A DNA stretch of 64,000 nt. Source: Neptunitalea lumnitzerae (GTDB lineage Bacteria > Bacteroidota > Bacteroidia > Flavobacteriales > Flavobacteriaceae). The stretch covers positions 744,001 through 808,000 of the forward strand of contig NZ_BRVO01000001.1 in assembly GCF_027924185.1 (NCBI RefSeq), written 5' to 3'. Below are positions 17,956 to 27,620 of the stretch, piece after piece. The notes under the pieces are model-generated. The model had not been told where the DNA came from. It did not search any database and saw nothing but the letters and a program-made list of their open reading frames with translations. Each line of letters opens with the position of its first letter. Within the stretch, counting starts at the first letter, position 1. The translations under genes were made by a program, and so were the position numbers.

Positions 17956-17976
17956 GCTAACCAAATTTTAATTATT

Positions 17977-20900
17977 ATGATCACAATAGCTAGGTTATTG
18001 GGAAGCAAGAAAGAAGGTTTTCAATTATGGAAATTAGTATGTCTTGTTTCTTTTGTGGTATCAGGGTTTAGTATGCAGGCACAGAATACTATTACTGGTA
18101 CGGTTATCTCCGGGGAAGATCAAAGTCCACTTCCGGGAGCAAGTGTCATGGTTAAAGGCACATCTGTAGGGACTTCGACAGATTTTGATGGAAATTATAG
18201 TATTAACGTAAACAAAGGCGATGTACTAGAATTTGCGTATGTAGGTTTCGTTACTCAAGAAATCGTTGTAGGAGATGCTTCGGTAATTAATGTTACTTTA
18301 GAGGTAGATGCTACAACGTTGGATGACGTGGTGGTTATTGGATACGGTGCTAAAAAGAAATCAGATTTAACTGGTTCGGTTGCCGTTGTAGAGGTTGAAG
18401 AAGCAAAAAAGAACATTACGCACGATGTAGCTAAAATGCTTCAAGGACAGGTTGCCGGGGTTACGGTACAGTCTTCTGGGGAACCGGGAGGTTTTGTAAA
18501 CCTTAAAATACGTGGTATTTCTTCGTTCCGTAATAATAATCCTTTGTTTGTTATTGATGGGATGTTAGTAGACAACCCTTATGATTTCGCCCCTGGTGAA
18601 ATTGAATCTATTCAAGTACTAAAAGATGCATCTTCTGCTGCCATTTATGGTGTTAGAGGGGCTAACGGGGTAGTTATTATTACTACTAAAAAGGGTAAAG
18701 AAGGTAAGTTAAGCGTTAAGCTTAAATCTATGTATGGTTTTCAAACGGTACCAAAAGAAATACCGCTTACAGACCGTGTAGGGTACCAAACTATTACCAA
18801 CGCTGCTTACATAAATTCGGGTCAGTCTATCTTACCAGGTAACGACCCATCAAGTAGTTATTTTATTGATGATGTAGATACTGATTGGCAAGATGCTGCT
18901 TATACTACAGGTGAAGTACAGAACCATTCGGTTTCTTTTAGTGGTGGAGCAGAGAGCCTTACCTATAACATGAACTTAGATTATTTTAAAAACTCAAGTT
19001 ATGTAGATACGCCTCAAGATTATGAACGTTTATCTACTATAATTAATCTAACGGGTGAAAAAGGTAAATTTAAGTATGGTGCTAAAGTAGGATATACAAG
19101 TTCTGACAAAGAGAACTTTAATGAGTATTTAGCAGGTACTTCGTCTGTTATTAACTTATTACAAGCCATTCCTACGATGCCGGTATACGATGAAAACCGT
19201 TTAGGCGGGTATGGAGGTACCGATAACTTTACGCAACGAGCTATTACCTTAAACGTTATTGGTTTCAATAGATTGTTAGAGAATACTACTGAACGTAAAA
19301 GGTTTATAGGTAATGTTTGGACTGAGGTTGAGGTTTTAAAGAATTTAAAATATACTTTTAGAGCTAGTGCAGACCGTTTAGATGAAATGAACAGACTATA
19401 CAACCCTGAAAGTGATTTAGGATGGTACTATATTACCACAGCTGATGAAGCATCTTTAAACGTTAATAATTATGCACAAACAACTACTATTTTAGATAAC
19501 TTATTAAATTATGATATAGAAGTTGGAAAGCATAAAATAGGTGCATTAGCAGGGGTTATTCAACAACGTGTTAAAAATTATAACCACTGGTCTAGAGGTG
19601 TAGGATATTCTTATGGTACCATACCTCATTTAGAATATGCAGACTCTCAGTCGGCAGGGGAATATGAAGATGAAATTACTACGTTATCTTACCTAAGTAG
19701 ATTAGATTATTCGTTTGATGATACATATATGTTAACCTTTAACTTCAGACAGGATAAATCATCATTATTTACAAAGAAAAACAATGCGGGTAACTTTTTC
19801 TCTTTCTCAGCAGGATGGAAACTTCACAAAACTTTTGAGTTGCCAGAATGGTTTAGTACGTTAAAATTAAGAGGAGGTTACGGTGAGTTAGGTAATAATA
19901 CTATTGGTGTATACGAGTGGTATAACCGTGTGAACTCTTTTGCTAGTTATGATTTTAACGATGAGTTAGCGCCAGGTACTACCGTTGTAGAAATTACAGA
20001 TTCTGATATTAGATGGGAGGTAACCACTACCACTAATGCTGCATTAGAATTCGGAATGTTTAAAGATAGGCTTACTTTTACTACTGAATATTACTTAAAA
20101 ACTTCTGATGATTTATTAGCGGATGTTCCGTTACCTTATTCAGTAGGTGTTGTGCCATTAAGCATAACTACTAATGCTGCAAAAGTTAGAAACAGTGGTT
20201 TTGAATTTGCAGCAACCTATCAAGATAATCCATCTGAAAATTTCGGATTTAGTGTTTCTGCAAACATAGGTACTTTAAAGAATGAAGTATTAAGTATTGG
20301 AGATGATGATTTACCAATCTATGGGGTAAACTCTAAAACGGAAGTAGGACGATCTATTGGGGAACTTTTTGCTTATGAAACTGAAGGGTTATTCCAAAGT
20401 CAGGATGAAATTGACAATCATGCATTTCAGTCAGGAGCACAGCCAGGGGATGTTAAATTCCGTGATGTAAATGGTGATGGTTTAATTACTGATGACGATA
20501 GAACATTTCAAGGGGTTACCATACCTAAAATTAGCTATGGTTTAAACTTTTCATGTAACTATAAAGATTTTGATTTTTCTATGTTCTGGCAAGGTGCGGC
20601 GGGGCATAAGATATATAATGGTACTTATAACTCGTTAATGATTGGAGGATTATTAAACCACCATGAAGATATGTTAAACTTCTGGACTCCAGATAATACC
20701 GATACCAATATACCAAGGCCAGATGTATTAGAGATTAACCAAAATGCAAGAGCATCTGATCGTTTTATTGAAAAAGGAGATTACATTAAACTTCAAAATG
20801 TTCAGATAGGATATACACTTCCTTTAAACGAGAACAAGTATGTTAAGAGAGCTAGAGTCTACGCTCAAGGTCAAAACTTATTCGCAATTACCGGATATAG

Positions 20901-21009
20901 AGGTTATGACCCTGATTTTATGAGTGATGGATTATTTTCTAGAGGGTACGATTTCGGATCGTTCCCGAATCCTAGAACCGTTTCACTTGGTGTAGAAGTT
21001 GATTTTTAA
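17977..21009 (+). CDS. SusC/RagA-type TonB-dependent transporter, first arabinan pair
   Basis: This 1010-residue outer-membrane transporter imports oligosaccharides together with the SusD protein encoded next. After a signal peptide (cleavage near MQAQNT) come a carboxypeptidase-like domain (about 38-115, GTVISGEDQSPLPGASVMVKG) and a TonB-box-like segment DDVVVIGYG. The plug follows (about 145-235, with GQVAGVTVQSS, IRGISS, VIDGMLV and IYGVRGANGVVIITTKKG), and then the barrel, ending at VSLGVEVDF. The last aromatic residue fits outer-membrane insertion. Its 5' end and promoter are strikingly like those of the second susC. The likely substrate is arabinan oligosaccharide, judged from the locus. 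Confidence 0.95.
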   Translation: MITIARLLGSKKEGFQLWKLVCLVSFVVSGFSMQAQNTITGTVISGEDQSPLPGASVMVKGTSVGTSTDFDGNYSINVNKGDVLEFAYVGFVTQEIVVGDASVINVTLEVDATTLDDVVVIGYGAKKKSDLTGSVAVVEVEEAKKNITHDVAKMLQGQVAGVTVQSSGEPGGFVNLKIRGISSFRNNNPLFVIDGMLVDNPYDFAPGEIESIQVLKDASSAAIYGVRGANGVVIITTKKGKEGKLSVKLKSMYGFQTVPKEIPLTDRVGYQTITNAAYINSGQSILPGNDPSSSYFIDDVDTDWQDAAYTTGEVQNHSVSFSGGAESLTYNMNLDYFKNSSYVDTPQDYERLSTIINLTGEKGKFKYGAKVGYTSSDKENFNEYLAGTSSVINLLQAIPTMPVYDENRLGGYGGTDNFTQRAITLNVIGFNRLLENTTERKRFIGNVWTEVEVLKNLKYTFRASADRLDEMNRLYNPESDLGWYYITTADEASLNVNNYAQTTTILDNLLNYDIEVGKHKIGALAGVIQQRVKNYNHWSRGVGYSYGTIPHLEYADSQSAGEYEDEITTLSYLSRLDYSFDDTYMLTFNFRQDKSSLFTKKNNAGNFFSFSAGWKLHKTFELPEWFSTLKLRGGYGELGNNTIGVYEWYNRVNSFASYDFNDELAPGTTVVEITDSDIRWEVTTTTNAALEFGMFKDRLTFTTEYYLKTSDDLLADVPLPYSVGVVPLSITTNAAKVRNSGFEFAATYQDNPSENFGFSVSANIGTLKNEVLSIGDDDLPIYGVNSKTEVGRSIGELFAYETEGLFQSQDEIDNHAFQSGAQPGDVKFRDVNGDGLITDDDRTFQGVTIPKISYGLNFSCNYKDFDFSMFWQGAAGHKIYNGTYNSLMIGGLLNHHEDMLNFWTPDNTDTNIPRPDVLEINQNARASDRFIEKGDYIKLQNVQIGYTLPLNENKYVKRARVYAQGQNLFAITGYRGYDPDFMSDGLFSRGYDFGSFPNPRTVSLGVEVDF

Positions 21010-21029
21010 TAACTCTAATAAACAAAGCA

Positions 21030-22601
21030 ATGAGATTTTTAAAAAACATAAAACAAGCAATAGTTGTAACAGCAGTACCATTTATGTTTACAGGTTGTGT
21101 TGATAACGCAGACTTGGTACAGCTAGATAATAATAATTATACAGAAACTTCTTTTTGGGAAACTGATGAAGATGCTGTAGAAGGTGTAAATGCCGTATAT
21201 GCTAGTTTACTAACAGACGGTACGTACATGAGAAGTACTCCTTTATTATTAGATCTTAAAGGAGATGACACGCGTAGCCAAAGTCCTTGGGCTGCTATGG
21301 CAAACGTTGGTAGATTTAATACCAGTGTTTCTGATGCAGCTATTTACGGATGGGCTTTTGAAACTTACTATCAAGGAGTTTTTAGAGCTAACCAAGTACT
21401 TACATTTGTACCAGAAATGGAGATGGAAGATGCTGCTTTAAAAGACCGCGTTATTGGACAAGCATATTTTTTAAGAGGATTGTATTTTTTCCATTTAGTA
21501 AATATGTTTAAAAGTGTTCCGTTACCACAAGCTCCTGTAGACTATAGTCAGTTTAGTTTTGAGCAAAAAACACAAGAAGAAGGTTGGGCTCAGGTAATTT
21601 CAGATTTGCAAATGGCGGTTGATTTATTACCAAACGACTATACAAGTATTTCTGGTTTAGATGCTGGTGATGTGGGTAGAGCTACTAAAGGTGCAGCGTA
21701 TGCATATTTAGGAAAAGCTTACTTGTTTAATCAAGATTATGCAAGTGCTAGAACTGCTTTTGAGCAAGTGATGAGTATGGGCTATTCTTTAGTACCAAAC
21801 TATAGAGATAACTTTACTACTGATAATGAGAATAACTCAGAGTCTATTTTTGAAGTTCAGTTTAGTAGAGATGCTGGTGGTGTAAATTTAGGATGGGGTG
21901 GAGCTCCAGGTTCTGACTGGGGTAAAACATCAGCTAGAGCAATTACGTATGCGCCTCGTAACTTTGGTTGGACAGATGTACAACCAACTTGGCAATTATT
22001 TAATGAATTCCAAGAAGAGTTAACCGTAAACGGAGAAGTAGATCCTCGTTTAGATGCTACTATGTTTTATAACAAACCAGGAGGTATGATGTTATACGGG
22101 CAAGATTTTGCTACTGTGTATGCTGGTAGTCCGGCAGATTTAAATGATTTATTTTGTAGAAAATACCAAAATTCTGATGGGCAATTTGCAGATGAGTATG
22201 ACTGGAGATCAGGTATCAACGAGCGTTTAATGCGCTATGCAGATGTATTGTTAATGTATGCAGAATGTTTAAATGAACTAGGGCAAACTTCAGATGCCTA
22301 TACGTATATTCAAATGGTGAGAGACCGTGTAAACTTACCAGATTTGGCAACTACAATGCCAGGTATGTCACAAGCTGAAATGAGAGATCAAATAGGTCAT
22401 GAAAGATTCTTAGAATTTGGTTTGGAAGGACACCGTTTTGATGATATTAGAAGATGGGGGTGGTTAGATACCAGACTACAGTGGCTACAAGACAGAGATC
22501 CTGAATTTAATACGTATGTAGATGGAAGAGAGTATTTTCCAATTCCACAAACAGAAATTGACAATAACCCAGGTATTGTAGATCAAAATCCAGGATATTA
22601 A
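21030..22601 (+). CDS. SusD-like surface glycan-binding lipoprotein, first pair
   Basis: This 523-residue lipoprotein has lipobox FTGC with Cys23 and the usual RagB/SusD features. Helical TPR-like regions flank a sugar-binding face, and the C-terminal block LRYADVLLMYAECLNELG-like sequence plus RFLEFGLEGHRFDDIRRW and the end GIVDQNPGY are typical. It should cap the SusC1 barrel, whose gene ends 20 nt upstream. A hairpin follows, after which the second pair has its own promoter. Confidence 0.95.
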   Translation: MRFLKNIKQAIVVTAVPFMFTGCVDNADLVQLDNNNYTETSFWETDEDAVEGVNAVYASLLTDGTYMRSTPLLLDLKGDDTRSQSPWAAMANVGRFNTSVSDAAIYGWAFETYYQGVFRANQVLTFVPEMEMEDAALKDRVIGQAYFLRGLYFFHLVNMFKSVPLPQAPVDYSQFSFEQKTQEEGWAQVISDLQMAVDLLPNDYTSISGLDAGDVGRATKGAAYAYLGKAYLFNQDYASARTAFEQVMSMGYSLVPNYRDNFTTDNENNSESIFEVQFSRDAGGVNLGWGGAPGSDWGKTSARAITYAPRNFGWTDVQPTWQLFNEFQEELTVNGEVDPRLDATMFYNKPGGMMLYGQDFATVYAGSPADLNDLFCRKYQNSDGQFADEYDWRSGINERLMRYADVLLMYAECLNELGQTSDAYTYIQMVRDRVNLPDLATTMPGMSQAEMRDQIGHERFLEFGLEGHRFDDIRRWGWLDTRLQWLQDRDPEFNTYVDGREYFPIPQTEIDNNPGIVDQNPGY

Positions 22602-22633
22602 TATAAGATAGCTTAATTATTTGAATGCTCAAT

Positions 22634-22669
22634 AACTATGGCAATTGGCCAAAATAGATTGCCATAGTT
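22634..22669 (+). terminator. intercistronic stem-loop after susD1
   Basis: A perfect 12-bp stem (AACTATGGCAAT / ATTGCCATAGTT) with a 12-nt loop is followed by a short T-run (TTTG). It may be a terminator or a 3' mRNA-stabilising hairpin for susC1D1. Its core TATGGCAA / TTGCCATA is shared with the hairpin after susD2. Confidence 0.65.
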
Positions 22670-22788
22670 TTTGCATTCTATTGTAAACATAATACTTACA
22701 GTAGTGAACGTTGTAGTAAGAGTATTCTTTGGTAATTACGTTTTTAATATTTTGCAACTGTTAAAAGTTAAGATTTTGTAAAAATTAT

Positions 22789-22844
22789 TTGTTTTATTAT
22801 AAAATCTTTAAGTAATTTGGAAGTGTAAAAATTACATTTATTAA
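22789..22844 (+). promoter_or_regulatory. susC2 promoter with candidate AraR operator
   Basis: TTG (22789-22791) and TAATTTG (22813-22819) repeat the susC1 promoter layout with identical spacing. The core AAGTGT (22821-22826), N7, ACATTT (22834-22839) again starts 1 nt after the -7 box. The sequence inside is TGTAA-AAA-TTACA, a perfect small palindrome. Similarity to the susC1 promoter continues through the leader GCTAACCAAATT into the first codons. Confidence 0.7.
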
Positions 22845-22865
22845 AGCTAACCAAATTAATTTATT

Positions 22866-25800
22866 ATGATTGCAATAGTTAGGTTATTGAAAAGCAACAT
22901 AGCTAACTTTCGAGTATGGAAGTTTTTATGTGTTGTTTTTTTCATGGTATCGGCTTATGGTATGCAAGCGCAAACCACTATAACTGGTACAATTATCTCA
23001 GGAGAGGACGATAGTCCACTGCCTGGAGCGAGTGTTATGATTAAAGGTACCTCTACAGGTACTTCTACAGATTTTGATGGTAATTATTCTCTTAGCGGTG
23101 TAAACCAAGGTGATGTGCTTGAGTTTTCATACGTGGGGTTTATTACTAAGGAAATAACAGTAGGCACAGAAACTGTTATTAGTGTTACTTTAGAGGTAGA
23201 TGCTACAACGTTGGATGATGTAGTTGTGGTTGGTTACGGAACTCAGAAAAAAGAACAAGTAACCAGTTCGGTTGCCTCAGTTTCTTCAGAAGAGTTTGTA
23301 ACTCCAGCTGGTTCATCAGATGTAGGATCATTAATCCAAGGTAAAGTAGCGGGGGTGAGTATTGTACAAAATAGTGGAGATCCTACAGCGGGTACCCAAG
23401 TAAGATTAAGAGGTACTAGTACACTTTTAGGAACCAACACTTCACCATTAGTAATTATTGATGGGGTTCCTGGAGATTTTAATACTGTGGCACCACAAGA
23501 TATAGAATCTATTAGTGTGTTAAAAGATGGTTCTGCTGCGGCTATGTATGGTACACGTGGTACCAATGGGGTTATTTTAGTTACTACCAAAAGAGCTTCT
23601 GGTTCTTATGATAGTAAAGTAACTTATTCTGCTTCTGTGAGTACACAAGAGTTTGTGAGAACACTTGATATGCTTAGTGCTCAAGATTATCGTGATCAAG
23701 TTGCGGCTGGTACTAGACCAATAGCTGGTGCTGCTTCTGATTTAGGATATGATACTGATTGGCTAGATGTTATTACAAGAACTCCTATTTCTCATACACA
23801 TAATGTTACTTTTAGAGGAGGAGATTTTAAAACTAACTACTTGGCAACTGTAAATGTTAGAGAGTTAGAAGGAATGTTTTTGAAGTCTGATAATAAAATT
23901 TTAACAGGTAGAGTAGATATTAACCATAGTATGTTTGATGATAAATTACGCTTCAACTTTGGTTATTTAGTAAGAGGTAGAAATTTCACAACTACAGCAG
24001 ATGGGGGTAGTTTTAACGGATACACTTATCGCCAAGCATTGATTAGGAATCCTACCTCACCCGTAAGACATGAAGATGGTTCTTGGGATTCTAATGAACT
24101 TGGAGAAGTGGGTAATTTTAACTATGAGAATCCACTAGGAAGAATCAAGGAATCTGATGGTAGGAACAAGAGTAACTTTACTCGTTTAAATAGTAGAATA
24201 GATTATAATCCTTTTGATGGGTTGAAGTTATCGGCTCTTTTATCACTATCAAGATATAATGAGACCAGAGGATATTATGAAACCAAAAATCACATTTCTA
24301 ATATCAGAGATGGTGTAAATGGATATGTTTCTAATGGTACTTTAGAAACAGAAGATAAGTTAATGGAGCTAACAGCTCAGTACAGTAAAACTCTTGGAGA
24401 GCATGATTTTACTGTTCTAGGTGGATATAGTTATCAGAGCTTTTATAACCATAATTATTGGATGTCTAATACTGATTTTCAAACGGATATTTTCGGTTTT
24501 GATAATATAGGTTTAGGGTTAGGTCTTGCAGAAAATAAAGCCAGAACAGGTATTGGAAGTTTTACCTCTATGACAAACTTAATAAGTTTCTTTGGAAGGT
24601 TGAATTATGCATATAAAGATAAATACTTGTTACAAGCTAGTTTACGTTATGAGGCAGCTAGCCAATTGTATAAAACAGAAGATCCATGGGGAGCTTTCCC
24701 TGCAATTTCTGCAGGATGGAGAATTTCTGAAGAAGACTTTATGAAAAGTGTAAAGTTTATCAGCGATTTAAAAGTAAGAGTTGGTTATGGGGTTACAGGT
24801 ACTCCTAATAGTGATGGTTTTGGAGCAGTTGCTTTATTAGGTTACAGCGATCCTTTCTACTATGATGGAAATTGGATTAGAACCTTAACGCCTACTCAAA
24901 ACCCGAATCCATATTTAAAATGGGAAGAAAAACATGAAACCAATATTGGTTTAGATTTTGGCTTGTTCGATAATTTTATTACTGGTAATATAGATTACTA
25001 CCAACGTAATATTAAAGATTTATTATACGATTATCAGGTGCCAGTACCACCAAACTTTGTAAGTACTACACGTGCTAATGTGGGAGAGATTTCTAATAGT
25101 GGTTTAGAGGTATTGATAAATGTAAATGCCATACAAACTGAAGATTTTGAATGGACCACAAGTGTTAACTTTTCTACTAACAAAAGTAAGTTAGAGCAAT
25201 TGTCTAATGATTTATACCAAGCACAGCAAGATTATTTTTATACAGGGGCAACAGGTGAGCCAATTCAACAGACAACACATATTGTACAAGTAGGGCAACC
25301 AATTGGAAACTTCTATGGGTTTAAAGTAGTAGATGTTGATGATGAGGGAAGATGGATTTATGAAGATGCTGATGGAACACTTAAAAATTATGATGAGTTT
25401 GGAAGAGGATATGAAAACATGCAGGTGTTAGGTAATGGGTTGCCAAATTACTACGCAGGTTGGAACAACAGTTTCAAGTATAAAAACTTTGATTTAAGTG
25501 TTACTATGCGTGGTGCTTTTGATTATCAGATTATTAATTATAATAGAATGTATTTAGAAAATCCAACGTTAACTCAGTATAATCGTTTGGCATCTTCTAA
25601 GGAACCTGTTTTTGGAAAGACACAATTAACTTCACCACAAGAGTTTAACAGTTATTACGTAGAAGATGGTGATTTTTGGAAAATAGATAACATAACCTTA
25701 GGATACAATTTAGGTGAACTAGGAAAATACATCAGTTCTGCTAGGGTATATGTTACTACTTCAAATACTTTTTTAATAACTGGATATAAAGGAATTGATC

Positions 25801-25898
25801 CGGAGGTGAATTTTGGAGGTCTTTCTCCTGGTGTAGATAGTAGAGATACGTATCCAACAACAAGAAATTTCACTTTAGGTTTTGATGTTTCTTTTTAA
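22866..25898 (+). CDS. SusC/RagA-type TonB-dependent transporter, second arabinan pair
   Basis: This is a second 1010-residue SusC-type transporter with the same domain order: signal peptide to MQAQTT, carboxypeptidase-like domain (GTIISGEDDSPLPGASVMIKG), DDVVVVGYGTQKKEQ, plug (GKVAGVSIVQN, VRLRGTSTL, MYGTRGTNGVILVTTK) and barrel ending FTLGFDVSF. The N-terminal 120 residues are much closer to the first SusC than the barrels are, so the pairs probably bind different arabinan fragments. This gene opens the long enzyme operon; susD2 begins 10 nt after its stop. Confidence 0.95.
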   Translation: MIAIVRLLKSNIANFRVWKFLCVVFFMVSAYGMQAQTTITGTIISGEDDSPLPGASVMIKGTSTGTSTDFDGNYSLSGVNQGDVLEFSYVGFITKEITVGTETVISVTLEVDATTLDDVVVVGYGTQKKEQVTSSVASVSSEEFVTPAGSSDVGSLIQGKVAGVSIVQNSGDPTAGTQVRLRGTSTLLGTNTSPLVIIDGVPGDFNTVAPQDIESISVLKDGSAAAMYGTRGTNGVILVTTKRASGSYDSKVTYSASVSTQEFVRTLDMLSAQDYRDQVAAGTRPIAGAASDLGYDTDWLDVITRTPISHTHNVTFRGGDFKTNYLATVNVRELEGMFLKSDNKILTGRVDINHSMFDDKLRFNFGYLVRGRNFTTTADGGSFNGYTYRQALIRNPTSPVRHEDGSWDSNELGEVGNFNYENPLGRIKESDGRNKSNFTRLNSRIDYNPFDGLKLSALLSLSRYNETRGYYETKNHISNIRDGVNGYVSNGTLETEDKLMELTAQYSKTLGEHDFTVLGGYSYQSFYNHNYWMSNTDFQTDIFGFDNIGLGLGLAENKARTGIGSFTSMTNLISFFGRLNYAYKDKYLLQASLRYEAASQLYKTEDPWGAFPAISAGWRISEEDFMKSVKFISDLKVRVGYGVTGTPNSDGFGAVALLGYSDPFYYDGNWIRTLTPTQNPNPYLKWEEKHETNIGLDFGLFDNFITGNIDYYQRNIKDLLYDYQVPVPPNFVSTTRANVGEISNSGLEVLINVNAIQTEDFEWTTSVNFSTNKSKLEQLSNDLYQAQQDYFYTGATGEPIQQTTHIVQVGQPIGNFYGFKVVDVDDEGRWIYEDADGTLKNYDEFGRGYENMQVLGNGLPNYYAGWNNSFKYKNFDLSVTMRGAFDYQIINYNRMYLENPTLTQYNRLASSKEPVFGKTQLTSPQEFNSYYVEDGDFWKIDNITLGYNLGELGKYISSARVYVTTSNTFLITGYKGIDPEVNFGGLSPGVDSRDTYPTTRNFTLGFDVSF

Positions 25899-25908
25899 AA
25901 AAAAAACA

Positions 25909-27540
25909 ATGAAAAAATTAAACACATATATAGGAAAAAGTTTGGTAGTGCTAATGGCGTTATTAATGGGGTCATGTACCGAACTTGAAAACGAAAATTA
26001 TAGTGCAATCATTTCAGCGGATTTTCAACCAACAGAAGATGATGTGGCTGCACTTTTAGGGGCTGCTTATGTAAATTGGAGAGAAACCTTTTTATTATGG
26101 AACGGTGTTTGGCGTGCTCAAGAAGCAACAGCCGATGAAATTATTATACCAGGGAGACCTAATGGATGGGTTGATGGAGGTATATATAAGCGAATGCATC
26201 AACACACTTGGTTAAATCAGGATGATATTGCATATCAATCTTGGTACAGAACCTATGAAGGGATTTCTAACTGTAACCGTTTGATATTTCAGATTGAAGA
26301 CGGAGCTATTCCAGTTACGGATGAGCAGCGTGTAGCAATGCTAGCGGAACTTAAAGTATTAAGAGCTTCATTTTATTACATTTTATTAGATGTTTATGGT
26401 AATGTAGCTTATAGTATAGATTATGATGTGCCGGATGGGTTTGTACCAGAGCAATTAACACGTGATGAAACCTACAATTTTATAGTTTCTGAAATAACAG
26501 AAAATATCGATGATTTAGATGAAACTAATGGTCAGGCTTATTATGGTCGATTCAACAAATGGGCAGCGTATACTTTATTGGCTAAAGTATATTTAAATGC
26601 AGAGGTATATACGGGTACTTCGCATTGGGATGACTGTATTGCTGCTTGTGATATGGTAATCAATTCTGGTGAGTTTTCATTAGAAGCTGTGCAAAAGAAT
26701 GTGTTTATCACAGAAAACGAGAATTCTTCTGAAATTATTTTTGGATTGGCTATAGATAACGAGTATACAAAGCAGTGGAATCAGTTTGATATTCATATGC
26801 AAACACTTCAGCCTAACAACCAATTAACCTATGATTTAGCGGCTACACCATGGGGAGGTATGTGTGCAACACCACAGTTTATTGATACGTTTGATCCGGA
26901 TGATTTACGTTTAACGGAAAACTTTATTTACGGACAACAATATTCTTCTTCTGGAGATCCTATCGATTGCTCACTTGGAGCTTATGCTGGCCAACCTTTA
27001 GCATATATAAATGAAGTACCTAGTATTGATACATCTGAAGAAATCCATGGGTATCGTTTCGGGAAGTTTGAAATAGCAATGGGGACTAATAATATTTTAA
27101 GTAATGATTTCCCATTATTTAGATATGCTGATATTTTAATGATGAAAGCTGAGTCATTACTTAGAACAGGGGATGCAGATGGGGCTGCTGCTTTAGTTAC
27201 AGAAGTGAGACAAAGAGCTTTTGCAACAACCGATCCAACTAAAGCTACTGTTACAGGAGCTGAGTTAATGCAAGGAAGTGTATATGACTATGGTTTACGT
27301 GATAATACTCAACAAACCTATGAAGGGGGTGCAGATATTCAGTACGGTAGATTTTTAGATGAATTAGCTTGGGAGTTTAACCAAGAGGGTAGAAGAAGAC
27401 AAGACATGATTCGTTTTGGTGCTTTTACTACCAAATCATGGTTCTCACATTCAGCTAGTGATGCTACTAAGCAGTTATTACCAATACCGCAACAAGCGAT
27501 ATTAACAAATGGAAATTTAACTCAGAATCCTGGGTACTAA
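25909..27540 (+). CDS. SusD-like surface glycan-binding lipoprotein, second pair
   Basis: This 543-residue lipoprotein is the partner of SusC2. The ATG at 25909 is chosen because it starts a proper lipoprotein signal (MKKLNTYIGKSLVVLMALL, lipobox MGSC, Cys23). An upstream in-frame start would overlap susC2 and spoil the signal. SusD hallmarks are FPLFRYADILMMKAESLLRTGD, LAWEFNQEGRRRQDMIRFG and the terminal LTQNPGY. The central region has little in common with SusD1, consistent with a different ligand. Confidence 0.94.
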   Translation: MKKLNTYIGKSLVVLMALLMGSCTELENENYSAIISADFQPTEDDVAALLGAAYVNWRETFLLWNGVWRAQEATADEIIIPGRPNGWVDGGIYKRMHQHTWLNQDDIAYQSWYRTYEGISNCNRLIFQIEDGAIPVTDEQRVAMLAELKVLRASFYYILLDVYGNVAYSIDYDVPDGFVPEQLTRDETYNFIVSEITENIDDLDETNGQAYYGRFNKWAAYTLLAKVYLNAEVYTGTSHWDDCIAACDMVINSGEFSLEAVQKNVFITENENSSEIIFGLAIDNEYTKQWNQFDIHMQTLQPNNQLTYDLAATPWGGMCATPQFIDTFDPDDLRLTENFIYGQQYSSSGDPIDCSLGAYAGQPLAYINEVPSIDTSEEIHGYRFGKFEIAMGTNNILSNDFPLFRYADILMMKAESLLRTGDADGAAALVTEVRQRAFATTDPTKATVTGAELMQGSVYDYGLRDNTQQTYEGGADIQYGRFLDELAWEFNQEGRRRQDMIRFGAFTTKSWFSHSASDATKQLLPIPQQAILTNGNLTQNPGY

Positions 27541-27560
27541 TTATAGAATAACAAGAATAG

Positions 27561-27590
27561 CTTATGGCAAGTAATGCTACTTGCCATAAG
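27561..27590 (+). terminator. intercistronic stem-loop after susD2
   Basis: A perfect 13-bp stem (CTTATGGCAAGTA / TACTTGCCATAAG) with loop ATGC lies between susD2 and the first GH51 gene. No T-run follows, so full termination is unlikely. Partial attenuation or protection of the susC2D2 mRNA 3' end is more likely. Confidence 0.6.
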
Positions 27591-27620
27591 ATTATTCAAT
27601 AACATAAAAACATCATACAT

